64,000 bases of DNA from Pontibacter harenae (GCF_020907245.1 NZ_JAJJWH010000016.1:42658-106657), one strand, 5' to 3'; positions 27,848 through 38,325 are shown, counted from the first letter of the stretch. Numbers and translations: made by a program. Notes: generated by a model from the sequence alone, not told the origin.

Positions 27848-29419
27848 CTATTTCTGCTCACTAAATTTAGCACAAGGCACTCTGTGCCTTGTGCCTTGCT
27901 CATAAGAGTAAGTTAGTTTTATCAATGTCGGCTCATCAAACATGCCTCCTAAAAACTGTAGGCCAGCAGGGAGGTTATTATATGTGAAACCCATCGGCAC
28001 CGTGAAGGCAGGCAAACCTGTGTGCGGTGCTATTATCTGACTGTTGTCGCCTTTGTAACCTTTAAAATCACCAACTTTAGCTGGCGGATTGTTCCAGGTT
28101 GGGTAAACGATAGCATCTACCTTATACTTTTGCATAGCAGCTACAACAGCCTCTCTGAATGCTATTCTCTTTTTATCGTGGAAAGCGTCGGAGCAGGTCG
28201 TGCCGCCTTCTTCGGGAGCATCGTTTTGGTTTAAGTGATATTTTAAATTTTCTTCTATGTAAGGAGAATACTTACCTGAAGCCACAATTTCCTGTAGGTT
28301 CTTAACTGGCACATTCTCGCCTAATGAAGATAAGTATGCGTTTATGTCATGCTGAAATACCGAACACCATTGGTCTTTGCTCAGGCTATCAAAGTTGGTT
28401 ACTTCGAATGGATCTACCACTTCGGCGCCTAAATTTTTAAGATCGGCAATTGCCTGCTCAAACAAAGCCTTCACCTGTGGATCAGGGTTTCTTTCGCTTA
28501 ACGTTCTGAATATACCGATACGTGCCCCTTTCAGTCCGTTCTTGTCAAGGTACTGTAGGTAGTTATCAGGTACTTTTCCCTGACTATGAATAGTTAAAGG
28601 ATCTGCTGGGTCGTAACCTGCTATCACTTCTAATATGCGTGTAGCATCTTCCACGGTTCTGGCAATAGGGCCGCCAACATCGTTTCGTAGGTAAAGCGGT
28701 GCTATACCATGGCGGCTGGTTAAGCCAAGCGTTGAACGGAAGCCAACGAGAGCGTTGTGCGAAGAGGGGCCTCGGATAGAATTGCCTGTGTCGGTGCCTA
28801 AACCCACCGTACCCATGTTAGCGGCTACAGCTGCTGCCGTACCTCCACTAGAGCCTGCAGGCACATGTTCTAAATTGTATGGGTTCAGTGTTTCGCCTGC
28901 TATAGAACTAATGGTAACCATAGGGCTGAATGCCCACTCCGCCATGTTAGACTTTGCCAGTATCAGCGCACCTGCTTCTTTTAGCACATGCACTTGGTAA
29001 GCATCTTCAGACGGCTCAAAACCTTTTAGAGCCAGTGAACCAGCGGTGGTTTGAAGGCCCTTGGTATTATAGTTATCCTTTACGATGAGCGGTACGCAGT
29101 GCAGCTTACGTAGCTTTTTTGTTCTCTTGTACTCCTCATCCAGTTCCCTTGCTATCTGCAAGGCCTCTGGGTTAGTAAGCACAATGGCATTCAGTTTTGT
29201 GGGTTGGTCATACTTCTCTATGCGCTGCAGGTAAGATGAAACCAGCTGCTCACAACTACAGCTGCCTTGCTCAAAAGCTGCATGTATCTCGGCAATGGTG
29301 GCTTCCTCTACTTTAAATACCTTTGTTGCTGTATCGCTTTTTGTGGTTTTGTTGGAACAATTCGATAGCAGGAGTAGGCAGCATAAATTCCATAGGGCAG
29401 CAGTTAAGGTGTTGCGCAT
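27848..29419 (-). CDS. Amidase-signature lipoprotein
   Basis: 523-residue amidase with an N-terminal lipoprotein signal ([10 protein letters not shown]). The Ser-cisSer-Lys triad regions are visible: [20 protein letters not shown] (Lys), [15 protein letters not shown] (Ser cluster) and [18 protein letters not shown], where the usual GGS is GNS. It hydrolyses amide bonds in an exported location; substrate unknown. Length is normal. Its 3' end contains an 11-bp perfect hairpin inside the coding sequence (27870-27894). Downstream is the convergent-side SieB-like gene on the same strand. Confidence 0.9.
   Translation of the reverse strand: MRNTLTAALWNLCCLLLLSNCSNKTTKSDTATKVFKVEEATIAEIHAAFEQGSCSCEQLVSSYLQRIEKYDQPTKLNAIVLTNPEALQIARELDEEYKRTKKLRKLHCVPLIVKDNYNTKGLQTTAGSLALKGFEPSEDAYQVHVLKEAGALILAKSNMAEWAFSPMVTISSIAGETLNPYNLEHVPAGSSGGTAAAVAANMGTVGLGTDTGNSIRGPSSHNALVGFRSTLGLTSRHGIAPLYLRNDVGGPIARTVEDATRILEVIAGYDPADPLTIHSQGKVPDNYLQYLDKNGLKGARIGIFRTLSERNPDPQVKALFEQAIADLKNLGAEVVDPFEVTNFDSLSKDQWCSVFQHDINAYLSSLGENVPVKNLQEIVASGKYSPYIEENLKYHLNQNDAPEEGGTTCSDAFHDKKRIAFREAVVAAMQKYKVDAIVYPTWNNPPAKVGDFKGYKGDNSQIIAPHTGLPAFTVPMGFTYNNLPAGLQFLGGMFDEPTLIKLTYSYEQGTRHRVPCAKFSEQK
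27870..27894 (-). repeat. Hairpin with heptamer repeat in the amidase 3' coding end
   Basis: GCACAAGGCAC (27870-27880) pairs with GTGCCTTGTGC (27884-27894) around a 3-nt loop. The right arm begins a tandem GTGCCTT pair (27884-27897). It encodes [10 protein letters not shown], and no T-tract follows on the minus strand, so it is probably not a terminator. Confidence 0.6.
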
Positions 29420-29524
29420 GTGTTGGTGTCAGTATCTTTTTCTGTTGAGATTTTAAATTATGAATAATATTCGAATTCTCTACTATTGATGCGCAAAAGC
29501 ACCAGAGACTTTAATTATTGAAAA

Positions 29525-30385
29525 CTACATTTTGGTGATGCCTCTGTAGGCGCTATTGACTACCTCTGTTATTTTTTCAAAGTCGAGGGTGTCAATCGTG
29601 TCTCCTTTGGTGTGGTAGTTAGGGTTTCGGATAAAGGAAGAGTCGTTTATCATGAGCGCGTTATAGCCGAACTCGCAGTAGTTGCGCTGATCAGACAATC
29701 CTGCCAGTCCAGCACTAGCAGGAAAACTAATTACCTGTACATCTATAGCTGAGTCTGCTGCCATAAGCGCATGGAACTTTTCGTTGAATGCAGCATACTT
29801 TTCGATGCCTACTACAATAATAAAGTTCGCCGTGTGTGGGTATAGTTTTGCCAGTTCAGGAGAAGGAAAAGATTGAGATTCTGGCTCATCTGAAAAATAG
29901 CCGATCATCTCCAGGCATATCATCCCTATTACATCCGCTTTGGCATCATGCAATGATTTGGCGTGTACATAGCTTCCCATCTGCTTAGTGGCAAAATAAG
30001 GCGGCTCTTCTAAGCAGTATGCCACAAAATCAATCCGATAATCGAGTTCAGGCTGTTGTGCGAAAACTAATCGGGCCAGTTCCAGCATACCAGCTACCGC
30101 ACTGGCATTGTCATCAGCACCAGGCTGCTCACCGCATACATCGTAATGTGCCCCCACAACCAACCTGTGAGATTTGTCAGAGTTATAAGATGTAATGATG
30201 TTTTTATACTTATTTCCGTCTGCTATCCAGGATTGTACTTCGGGTTTGCCGCCAGCTTTCTCAAACTCTTCCGCTATATAATTCGCCACTTTTTCCAAAG
30301 ATTCTAAGTGTCTGTAGCTTCTTGGGGGATTGACAGATGTCATAAACTCAACATCCTTGTATAGTTGCTCTGTGCTTGCTTTCAT
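29525..30385 (-). CDS. M28 family aminopeptidase-like protein
   Basis: 286-residue zinc metallopeptidase without signal peptide. Zinc ligands are visible in order: VGAHYDV (His), GADDNASAVAG (bridging Asp), CLEEPPYF (catalytic Glu/Glu), and a C-terminal YHTKGDTID (His). The order and spacing are those of M28 aminopeptidases. It likely removes N-terminal residues from peptides; the exact specificity is unknown. Neighbours are the amidase and the purine permease on the same strand, separated by about 110 bp each. Confidence 0.9.
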   Translation of the reverse strand: MKASTEQLYKDVEFMTSVNPPRSYRHLESLEKVANYIAEEFEKAGGKPEVQSWIADGNKYKNIITSYNSDKSHRLVVGAHYDVCGEQPGADDNASAVAGMLELARLVFAQQPELDYRIDFVAYCLEEPPYFATKQMGSYVHAKSLHDAKADVIGMICLEMIGYFSDEPESQSFPSPELAKLYPHTANFIIVVGIEKYAAFNEKFHALMAADSAIDVQVISFPASAGLAGLSDQRNYCEFGYNALMINDSSFIRNPNYHTKGDTIDTLDFEKITEVVNSAYRGITKM

Positions 30386-30498
30386 GCTGCTAGTGGTTTA
30401 ACGTCGACTTTTCTATTCCTTACTATTAGTTTTCAGAAGGCATAGTAAAATGTTTTACGGCAAATTGCAGCAGAGGTGTTCTATTAGCTAGCTGCTCG

Positions 30499-31815
30499 TT
30501 AGGCAAGTACCAGCGACAGAATGGCAAAGGCATTTATTACCCATAGAGCAAGGCTGATTTCATGGTGTTTTCCCATGGCTAGTTTTAGTGCAGTCCAGCT
30601 CAGGAAGCCCCAGATGATGCCTTGGGTTATGGAATAAGTGAAGGGGATGAGCACCATAGCAAGAAAAGCAGGAATGGCTTCGTCGAGTTGTAGCCAATTG
30701 ATTTTAACAACAGGCCTTACCATGAAAGCACCGACAAGCACCAAAGCTGGTGCTGTGGCAATAGCAGGTACTACCGATAACAACGGTGCCAGAAACAGGA
30801 AGGGCAGAAACAGTACAGCGCCCACCACAGCCGTAAGCCCTGTACGGCCTCCTGCCTCTATGCCTACTGCCGATTCGATATACGCAGTACCTGGGCTAGA
30901 ACCAATCAAACCAGCCAGGGTGGTGGCAAAAGCATCAGTGGTAAGAGAATTTCTAACATGCTTTGGTTCTCCTTTTTCATCCAGCAGGTTAGCTGCCTCT
31001 GCAAGTCCTATAAAGGTGGAGAGGCTGTCGAACATGTCGGTAAACACAAAGGCAAAAATGACAGGAAACACAGAGAGCTGGAAAGAGTTTACGAGGTCCA
31101 GTTGGAGGAGGAGACTAAAGTCTGGGGCAGCGAAAACCCCCTGCCAGTTTATAAGAGGAACGATGCCTGTGGCTGTTTCGCCTCCCCACCAACGGCCAAT
31201 AGGATAAGCTGCCAGCGTAGTAAATAAAATACCAAAAAGAATGGCTCCTTTTACACCTCGGGCAAGTAACACAGCCGTTAGCAGTAGGCCAGCCAGAAAG
31301 GTAAGCAAGGTTGGGTTAAGAGGACTTAAGCCAACGATGGTAGCAGGATTAGCTACTATAAAGCCTGCATTGGCAAAACCGATCAAGGTAATAAATAAGC
31401 CGATACCAGTTGCAATGGCATAGCGGAGGGGACGCGGAATGGCCTGCACTATGAGGGCTCTGATATTGAACAGTGAAAGCAGCAGGAAAATAATGCCAGA
31501 CCAAAACACAGCCCCTAACGCTACCTGCCAGGTTATTCCCATACCGATAACAGCTGAAAACGTGAAAAAGGCATTCAACCCCATACCTGGTGCCACCATA
31601 ATAGGGTTACGGGCATAGAGGCCCATCATCAGGCTACTGAAGAAGCTAACCAAAACTGTGGCTGTAAGCACTCCAGAAAAAGGCATCCCTGCTTGGCTTA
31701 ACACACTAGGATTTACAACAATAATGTAAGAAGTTGCCAGAAAAGAAGATACTCCTGCTAAGACTTCTGTGTAAAAGGTGGTGCCGTTTTTCCTCAGTTC
31801 AAAATAAGACTCCAT
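30499..31815 (-). CDS. NCS2 family purine permease (AzgA type)
   Basis: 438-residue integral membrane transporter with about 12 hydrophobic segments. The N-terminus (FELRKNGTTFYTEVLAGVSSFLATSYIIVVNPS) and APGMGLNAFFTF, FTDMFDSLSTFIGL and SSPGTAYIESAVGIEAGGRTGL are the diagnostic regions of the AzgA branch, which imports adenine, guanine or hypoxanthine with protons. A link with guaD (about 9 kb away) is plausible but they are not one operon. No purine riboswitch was recognised upstream. Confidence 0.93.
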   Translation of the reverse strand: MESYFELRKNGTTFYTEVLAGVSSFLATSYIIVVNPSVLSQAGMPFSGVLTATVLVSFFSSLMMGLYARNPIMVAPGMGLNAFFTFSAVIGMGITWQVALGAVFWSGIIFLLLSLFNIRALIVQAIPRPLRYAIATGIGLFITLIGFANAGFIVANPATIVGLSPLNPTLLTFLAGLLLTAVLLARGVKGAILFGILFTTLAAYPIGRWWGGETATGIVPLINWQGVFAAPDFSLLLQLDLVNSFQLSVFPVIFAFVFTDMFDSLSTFIGLAEAANLLDEKGEPKHVRNSLTTDAFATTLAGLIGSSPGTAYIESAVGIEAGGRTGLTAVVGAVLFLPFLFLAPLLSVVPAIATAPALVLVGAFMVRPVVKINWLQLDEAIPAFLAMVLIPFTYSITQGIIWGFLSWTALKLAMGKHHEISLALWVINAFAILSLVLA

Positions 31816-32156
31816 TCTTGCTGTGTTGAATTCGTTGCGAAATGAAAGCTAAAGATACACTAATAGGTAAAGAAAGTCATAATACGAGAGCCGTGCCGAT
31901 GGGTACTGAAGCTTCAGAAAGGATAATGGCGCAGTGGTTATGAAATTAATAGTTTAAGTATCAGATGGCTATAGTGTCTGTGCGGTATAATAAGCTAGTG
32001 ACTTTAGGATAAGCATTTGTATCAGATGCAGCCTTATAGCCGTTTTTATAGTTGTTGCATGCTGCTTTTGAAGCTTGTGCAAAAGCGTTAAATACATTTA
32101 AGCTTTTTTCTGATGCTGAATCTGCACATTTGGTTGTGCTTTTGTGTTCTTATACT
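31816..32156. other. Intergenic region between divergent permease and DUF2236 genes
   Basis: 341 bp with no ORF, tRNA or recognisable riboswitch. It contains the in-frame but unlikely upstream extension of the DUF2236 gene (from 32052). No clear promoter pair was found. Confidence 0.45.
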
Positions 32157-32921
32157 ATGGAATATTTTGTAGACAAAGGATCTATTGTGAGGAAGATATG
32201 GGGGAAGGGCGATACCATCCTTTTCATATTTGCAGGAGCCTCTGCTGAGTTTGCCCTTAATAAAGCGGTAGATTGGTTATATTTTACGGGGCGCCTTCCG
32301 GCAGATCCATTAGGAAGGCTTTTTTCTACAGTTTCGTATGCCAGGCAAATCGTGTTTTCTGAAAAGCAAGCTGCTTGGAAGGCTATAGATACAATGGCTG
32401 CTATACATGGAGCAGTAGAAGCAAAGCGTAGTGCCCGTATACCTGATTGGGCCTACCGCGGTGTGCTTTTCATGCTAATAGACTATTCTATTCGTTCTTA
32501 CGAAGTGTTGGAGCGAAAGCTGACGAAAACAGAGAAGCAGGAGGTGTTCTATGTTTTCAATAGGGTAGGCAGCCGAATGGGTATAAATGGACTTCCAGAA
32601 TCTTTTGATGCATGGGTAAAAATGCGAAAGGAACACTTGCAGCAGGACCTGGTAAAGAGCTTGCATACAGAGGATTTGTTCAGGCAGTATCGGAAGCACT
32701 TAGGCCCTATACGCTACAGACTTTTAATTGAAGGACAGACACTCATAGCACCTGGCAAAGTGAAAAAACTACTGGGTTTCCGCAAAATATCGCTCCTGAA
32801 GCCAGTGCTTTCCGTTTATAAACTGAGCAGAAACATGAATGCTGATTGGCTGCTAAAGGCAATGATTTTGCCGCCAGCTTATAAATCAGAAATAAAAGCA
32901 CTGGATAATATTCCTGCTTAA
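32157..32921 (+). CDS. DUF2236 / MpaB-like putative oxygenase
   Basis: 254-residue soluble protein resembling the DUF2236 family, which includes latex-clearing protein and MpaB oxygenases. GSIVRKIWGKGDTILFIFAGASAEFA near the start and a conserved-looking IHGAVEAK about 80 residues later fit the family pattern; family members bind heme via His residues, though I cannot confirm the axial ligands. The ATG at 32157 is preferred over 32052, because the family begins here. No oxygenase partner lies nearby, and the substrate is unknown. A terminator follows at 32925. Confidence 0.72.
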   Translation: MEYFVDKGSIVRKIWGKGDTILFIFAGASAEFALNKAVDWLYFTGRLPADPLGRLFSTVSYARQIVFSEKQAAWKAIDTMAAIHGAVEAKRSARIPDWAYRGVLFMLIDYSIRSYEVLERKLTKTEKQEVFYVFNRVGSRMGINGLPESFDAWVKMRKEHLQQDLVKSLHTEDLFRQYRKHLGPIRYRLLIEGQTLIAPGKVKKLLGFRKISLLKPVLSVYKLSRNMNADWLLKAMILPPAYKSEIKALDNIPA

Positions 32922-32924
32922 AAG

Positions 32925-32957
32925 AGGCCACTGCTGTTTAGTTAGTAGTGGCCTTTA
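32925..32957 (+). terminator. Terminator after the DUF2236 gene
   Basis: AGGCCACTGCT (32925-32935) pairs with AGTAGTGGCCT (32944-32954), with one G-U pair, followed by TTTATG. Confidence 0.65.
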
Positions 32958-33049
32958 TGTATCGTCACTTAAATATGAACGATGTAGTGAGTTTAAAATT
33001 AGTTGCTTGTGGAAGCTGTAGCATAAATAAAATAACCCTGTGTACCTCA

Positions 33050-33080
33050 TTTTTAATTCATAATTTCTAATTTTTAATTA
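33050..33080. repeat. AT-rich degenerate repeat block
   Basis: TTTTTAATT and near copies recur within 31 bp (33050-33080). A similar ATGATTTCTAATTCATCATT block lies at 8449-8468, just downstream of pseB. Possibly a low-complexity intergenic family. Confidence 0.4.
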
Positions 33081-33089
33081 GACAAAGTG

Positions 33090-35423
33090 TTAGTTCTTTT
33101 GAAGTTCCAGATGGCTATTCAACACATAGCTTTTGCCTCTCTCAGTTTTAAAGTTTACCACCTTTTCGCCGTAACGAATTTGGCAGGTGTTACCTAACTT
33201 TGATAGTATTTTTACGCCTTCCAGTTTTCCATCTTTCCAGTTCAGGTCCACTTCAAAACCACCACGAGCTACTATGCCGTGTATATAGCCGTTTTGCCAA
33301 TTTTTAGGTAAGGCTGGCAACACATGTACTTCCCCTGCATGGCTCTGCATCAGCATTTCTGTAATGCCAGCTGTGGCACCAAAGTTACCGTCAATCTGAA
33401 AGGGAGGGTGTATATCGAACAAGTTTGGTAAAGTTGACTTCCGTAGTAAAGCCAGCAAATTATCGTAAGCTGCCTCACCGTCCTGCAGGCGTGCAAAAAA
33501 GTTAATGATCCAGGCACGGCTCCAACCCGTGTGCCCGCCGCCATGCGATAAACGGTAATCTAAGGTTTTACGAGCTGCTTCTAAAAGTTCTGGATTCTTC
33601 TGCTTTGTTATTTCCCGACCTGGGTGCAGTCCGTACAAGTGAGAGATATGGCGGTGACCTGGCTCTGGTTCCTCAAACTCCTCAGTCCATTCCATGATAC
33701 GGCCATCGCTACCAATTTGGGTTGGGGCAAGCTTGCTCAGCACATTTTGCATTTTACGTCGGAAGGAGGCATCTTTCTTCAAAGCCTGACTTGCTTCTAT
33801 CGTATTACGGAGCAGGTCGCGAATAATCATGTGGTCCATCGTTGGCCCCATCACCATAGTGGCCACTTCACCACCTGGAGTCTTGAAGGTATTTTCTGGT
33901 GAAATAGAAGGGCCAGATACAAGCTGCTTCGTCTCAGGGTGTTCCACTAACCAATCAACACAAAACTCTGCCGCTTCTTTTATAACAGGATAAGCCAGCT
34001 CTTTAAGATATGCCTTGTCTTCTGTAAAAAGATAATGCTCCCATAAGTGCTGCGCACTCCACGCCATACCCATTGGCCACATAGCCCACTGTGGCTCACC
34101 ATAGGTTTCTGTAAATAACCAAGGGTCGGTGGTGAAGTGCGCAACGGTACCTTTTACGCCATACATATCCATGGCTGTTTTGCGGGCGTCTGGCCTGAGG
34201 GCATCCAAGAACTGCAGGAAAGGCAGGTGCATTTCTGAAAGGTTCGTTACTTCTGCAGGCCAGTAATTCATTTGTATATTGATGTTTATGTGGTAATCAG
34301 CGCTCCAGGGAGGCGTAAGGCCATCGGCCCAAATTCCTTGCAGGTTAGCTGGCAAGCCGCCAGGGCGGGAACTGCTGATGAGCAGGTAACGACCGAATTG
34401 GTAATACAGCTTCACTAGTTGTGGATCAATGTTGCCTGCCTGCATAGCAGCTAGGCGTGTGTCGGTCGGGAAGTAAACAGCATCAGTTGTTCCAAGGTCC
34501 AGGTCTACACGTTTGAAATACTGTTGGTAATCGTTAATGTGTACTTGTTTAAGAATTTCGTAAGCCTTGGCAGAGGCATCAGAAAGTTGCTTTCCAGAAA
34601 TGCTAGCAGGGTCGCCACCTCGGTAATCTGTAGCAGCAGCTAGTAATAGAGTGGCAGCAGTAGCTTTATTTATATATATCTTACCTCCAGATACTTTGAT
34701 AGTACCACCTTCTAGCTTTACTTTTAATCTTGTAGCCAGCTTTACACCAACGCCATCTCCAACGTGCTCACGCATGATGATCTCATCTTTGGCTACTTCA
34801 AAAGTTGCTTTGTTGCCAGGCCTGCTAAGGTTTACAGAAAAAGATAAAGCTTCTGGTTTATCAGCAGTCAATCGTACTGCGATGGCCTGATCGGGAGCGC
34901 TGGAGAATATTTCACGGCTAAAATTGATGTTGTTGGCTCTATAGCTGACTTTTGCAATAGCGTTCTCAAGGTCCAGTTCCCGCTTATAGTCTCTGGTGTT
35001 TTGGTGTAGCGTATCAAAATCCAATTGCAGGTCGCCAAGAGTTTGATAAGTGCTCCATACGGTTTTATCGCCCATCATCTTTTCCTTGGCTACTTTTTGT
35101 GCCTCGGCATATTTGCCTGCAAAAAGCAGGGCACGTACTTCTGGCAAGGCAGCACGTGCCTGTGGATTAACGAAGTTAGCAGGTTTTCCTGTCCAGACCG
35201 TTTCTTCGTTCAGCTGTATCCGTTCGTTTGCTATGCCACCAAACACCATGGCTCCAAGTCGGCCGTTGCCCACGGGCAAAGCTTCATTCCATTCAGAAGC
35301 AGGTTGGTTATACCAAAGTTTTAGATTGTTTTGCTGCTGTGTTTGCGCATGGCTATGCGTAGCTGTAATAAAATAGAGCACCAGTGCTACAAGTTGTTTG
35401 GTCCCTTTTGGTGATAGATACAT
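33090..35423 (-). CDS. Secreted GH95 alpha-L-fucosidase/galactosidase
   Basis: 777-residue glycoside hydrolase with an N-terminal signal peptide (about 1-26, SHA-QTQQ). The opening WYNQPASEWNEALPVGNGRLGAMVFGG and ERIQLNEETVWTGKP are diagnostic of GH95; later SSRPGGLPANLQGIW, HININIQMNYW, GHTGWSRAW and DGNFGATAGITEML mark the (alpha/alpha)6 catalytic domain. Family enzymes release L-fucose or L-galactose from plant, algal or host glycans by inversion. It is divergent from the GH9 gene across a 382-bp gap, which suggests shared control of polysaccharide use. Confidence 0.95.
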   Translation of the reverse strand: MYLSPKGTKQLVALVLYFITATHSHAQTQQQNNLKLWYNQPASEWNEALPVGNGRLGAMVFGGIANERIQLNEETVWTGKPANFVNPQARAALPEVRALLFAGKYAEAQKVAKEKMMGDKTVWSTYQTLGDLQLDFDTLHQNTRDYKRELDLENAIAKVSYRANNINFSREIFSSAPDQAIAVRLTADKPEALSFSVNLSRPGNKATFEVAKDEIIMREHVGDGVGVKLATRLKVKLEGGTIKVSGGKIYINKATAATLLLAAATDYRGGDPASISGKQLSDASAKAYEILKQVHINDYQQYFKRVDLDLGTTDAVYFPTDTRLAAMQAGNIDPQLVKLYYQFGRYLLISSSRPGGLPANLQGIWADGLTPPWSADYHININIQMNYWPAEVTNLSEMHLPFLQFLDALRPDARKTAMDMYGVKGTVAHFTTDPWLFTETYGEPQWAMWPMGMAWSAQHLWEHYLFTEDKAYLKELAYPVIKEAAEFCVDWLVEHPETKQLVSGPSISPENTFKTPGGEVATMVMGPTMDHMIIRDLLRNTIEASQALKKDASFRRKMQNVLSKLAPTQIGSDGRIMEWTEEFEEPEPGHRHISHLYGLHPGREITKQKNPELLEAARKTLDYRLSHGGGHTGWSRAWIINFFARLQDGEAAYDNLLALLRKSTLPNLFDIHPPFQIDGNFGATAGITEMLMQSHAGEVHVLPALPKNWQNGYIHGIVARGGFEVDLNWKDGKLEGVKILSKLGNTCQIRYGEKVVNFKTERGKSYVLNSHLELQKN

Positions 35424-35805
35424 AGACTTATTTTATGTGGTACTAAAGGATCGGAAAACATAGGTAAACATGTGCTGCAGACATAACAGTTTGATCTAAA
35501 CCATAATTGTTTCTGCTGTTTACATGGTGCAGCATATTAACTCATACTAAAAGTAAAAATTAAAAAAGATAAAGCATCACCTTGCAACATACCATACACA
35601 CACCTGAAACATTATATACACCTAGTAAAATGATTATCCCTGAATATATTTTGGGGGCTTTACTTATCACTCAGGCGGCTGTAAAATTATAATGATGCTC
35701 AAAAACCTTTTCCAACAGTTTTGATAAGTTTTCGTAAAGCAGGTGGCTTTTCTTGTTAAATTTATACTATATAATGTAATAACCATTCAACATAAGACTA
35801 ACTAC
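35424..35805. other. Divergent intergenic region between GH95 and GH9
   Basis: 382 bp; holds promoters for both hydrolases by position, but no exact Bacteroidota consensus pair was found. No ORF or RNA gene seen. Confidence 0.5.
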
Positions 35806-38325
35806 ATGAAAGAACTTTTACAGCGAAAAAAGCTATGGTTAGCTGGCTGTGCTCTCCTGAGCCTATTGGGTTTTACCCAAGCTTTGGCACAGCAGCAAGG
35901 GGCGCAGCAGGTACTCAAAATCAATGATCAGGAATACCTGGAGATGACGGGACTGAACGTAATGCTTGCACATGACTTTTACCCCGAAAGCCACCAAGGT
36001 GGAGTAGGAGTTATACAGAATGGATTGCGGGTAGCCACAAACGGAGATTTGCGACTTGAGCCTACACCTGGGCAGTGGCAGCCAGTGCCTAAAGTAGGTA
36101 AGCGCATGGTAGATCGGCAGGCACAGGAGATAAGCGTTCGGATGCAATATCCTGATGAGGAGAAGAACCGTAAAGGCTTCAACCCTATTATTTACCCTGA
36201 CCTTGACTTTAGCTATACTTTAAAGGTAAAACCCGAAGGAAAAGCTTTCCGAATTATAGTTGACCTCGACAAGCCGCTGCCTGAGGAATGGGTTGGTAAG
36301 GTTGGTTTTAATTTTGAGCTTTTCCCTGGCTTTTTGTTTGGTAAAACCTATTACATGGACCAGCAGTTCGGTATTTTTCCGCGCCAGCTGAACGGGCCAG
36401 GCTTCTACGATCAGGATAAAGCGTACCAGACGGAGCCAATGGCTAGAGGCAGTAAATTGGTTATTGCCCCTGAGACGGATCGCCAAACCATGACTATTCA
36501 GAACCTGAAAGGAAACGAGCTGCAGTTGATAGACGGGCGTGCACAGCACAACAACGGTTGGTTTGTGGTGCGTTCGCTGGTGCCTAAAGGTGCAACAAAA
36601 AATGCTATAGAATGGCTGGTAACTCCTAACGCGATAGCAGGTTGGAAATATGAACCAGTCGTGCAGGTATCTCAGGTGGGGTATCACCCAAAGCAGCAGA
36701 AAGTAGCTGTCATAGAAACGGATAAATCCGATGAGTTAAAGTATCCTGTAACATTGTATCGTATAAATGAAGGTGGCGGTCTGGATAAAGTGCTGGAGTC
36801 GCAACCGAAAGACTGGGGTAACTTTTTGCGCTACCACTACTACCAATTTGATTTTTCTCAAGTTGATAAACCTGGTATGTACCTGGTGAAGTACGGCGAC
36901 TACGAGACCAGCCCTTTTCAGATAAGCGAGAAAGTGTTCAAACGCCATGTCTGGCAGCCAGTGTTAGAAACTTTTCTGCCTGTGCAGATGTGCCACATGC
37001 GTGTGAATGACCGTTACAAAGTATGGCACGACCTCTGCCACCTCGATGATGCACGTATGGCACCCACCAACACCAATCATTTTGATGGTTACCTGCAGGG
37101 GGCAAGCACGCTAAGTAAATTTAAGCCTGGCGAGCATGTGCCTGGTTTGGATGTAGGTGGCTGGCATGATGCTGGTGACTATGATATGCGTGTGGAATCG
37201 CAGGCTGATGAAATCAGAATTCTTTCGCTCGCCTTCGAAGAGTTTGGTGTCAATTACGACAACACAACTATAGATCAGAATCTAAAAGTAGCTGAACTGC
37301 ATCGGCCAGACGGAAAGAACGACATTTTGCAGCAGATAGAGCACGGTGCCCTGACTATAGTAGCGGGTTATAATGCATTGGGCCGCTTGTACCGTGGTAT
37401 AATAGAGCCTGACCTGCGTCAGTACGTGCTTTTAGGCGATGCTTCTACCCAGACCGATGAGAAAGTGTTTGACCCTGCTACAGCGCCTTCGCCAGTGCCT
37501 GCCATTGGTTTTGAAGGCGCTCCAGACGACCGTTGGGTGTTTACTGAAGAGAATCCTGGCCGTGAGCTATTAGTAACAGCTGGACTAGCCGCAGCCTCTC
37601 GTGCTTTGAGAGGCTACAACGACAAACTGTCCGCAAGATGTCTGCAAATTGCAGAAGAACTTTGGGTAAGAACTAAAGAAACAGATAAACTGCAACGCGT
37701 GCGTCCTGCTTCGGAACTGTTTCTGGCTACCCGCGACAAGAAATATTCAAAGTTCCTGATTGATAATGTAGAGGCAATTAGCCAGAACATTGAAAGAACA
37801 GGTTGGGTTGTTGGTCGCACCTTACCCTTAATCAGCAACAAGAAATACCGCAATACTGTTACTGCAGCAGTTAAGAGCTATAAAGCAAAGGTAGATGAGT
37901 TGGAAAGAGAAACACCTTATGGCATGCCTTACAAACCTGATATTTGGGGTGCAGGCTGGGGAATACAGAGTTTTGGCGTAGAGCAATATTTCTTTCATTC
38001 TGCCTTTCCTGAGATATTTCCGCAAACATTTATGCTGCATGCTATGAATTTTGTGCTAGGCGTGCATCCAGGCTCAAACACCTCGTCGTTTGCTTCTGGT
38101 GTGGGTGCCCGCTCTTTAACTGTAGCCTATGGCAACAACCGCGATGAATGGTCTTATATACCAGGCGGTGTAGGATCGGGTACAGCCTTAATACGACCAG
38201 ATTATCCAGAACTGTTGGAGTGGCCTTACTTGTGGCAGCAAACTGAATACGTGCTTGGTGGAGGTTCATCAAACTATATGTTTTTAGTACTAGCTGCTGA
38301 TAAATTGCTAAATAAATCTAAATAA
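35806..38325 (+). CDS. Secreted GH9 endoglucanase with Ig-like domain
   Basis: 839-residue cellulase-like enzyme. A signal peptide (ending LAQQQ) precedes a long N-terminal region that includes a cellulase N-terminal Ig-like segment (about 270-370, with VVQVSQVGYHPKQQKVAVIE) before the GH9 (alpha/alpha)6 domain. GLDVGGWHDAGDYDMRVE supplies the catalytic base Asp pair; NNRDEWSYIPGG and YPELLEWPYLWQQTE are the late GH9 motifs with the acid Glu. It should cut beta-1,4-glucan or related plant polymers. The ATG at 35806 gives a proper signal; an upstream in-frame start at 35743 is unlikely. A perfect terminator follows at 38361. Confidence 0.93.
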   Translation: MKELLQRKKLWLAGCALLSLLGFTQALAQQQGAQQVLKINDQEYLEMTGLNVMLAHDFYPESHQGGVGVIQNGLRVATNGDLRLEPTPGQWQPVPKVGKRMVDRQAQEISVRMQYPDEEKNRKGFNPIIYPDLDFSYTLKVKPEGKAFRIIVDLDKPLPEEWVGKVGFNFELFPGFLFGKTYYMDQQFGIFPRQLNGPGFYDQDKAYQTEPMARGSKLVIAPETDRQTMTIQNLKGNELQLIDGRAQHNNGWFVVRSLVPKGATKNAIEWLVTPNAIAGWKYEPVVQVSQVGYHPKQQKVAVIETDKSDELKYPVTLYRINEGGGLDKVLESQPKDWGNFLRYHYYQFDFSQVDKPGMYLVKYGDYETSPFQISEKVFKRHVWQPVLETFLPVQMCHMRVNDRYKVWHDLCHLDDARMAPTNTNHFDGYLQGASTLSKFKPGEHVPGLDVGGWHDAGDYDMRVESQADEIRILSLAFEEFGVNYDNTTIDQNLKVAELHRPDGKNDILQQIEHGALTIVAGYNALGRLYRGIIEPDLRQYVLLGDASTQTDEKVFDPATAPSPVPAIGFEGAPDDRWVFTEENPGRELLVTAGLAAASRALRGYNDKLSARCLQIAEELWVRTKETDKLQRVRPASELFLATRDKKYSKFLIDNVEAISQNIERTGWVVGRTLPLISNKKYRNTVTAAVKSYKAKVDELERETPYGMPYKPDIWGAGWGIQSFGVEQYFFHSAFPEIFPQTFMLHAMNFVLGVHPGSNTSSFASGVGARSLTVAYGNNRDEWSYIPGGVGSGTALIRPDYPELLEWPYLWQQTEYVLGGGSSNYMFLVLAADKLLNKSK

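Noticed and set aside
27870..27894. Amidase 3' hairpin as a transcription terminator
   Set aside because: It is inside the coding sequence and no T-tract follows on the minus strand.
30638..31207. 189-codon plus-strand frame opposite the purine permease
   Set aside because: Composition (Ala/Ser/Pro/Thr-rich) is the mirror of the membrane gene; no motif.
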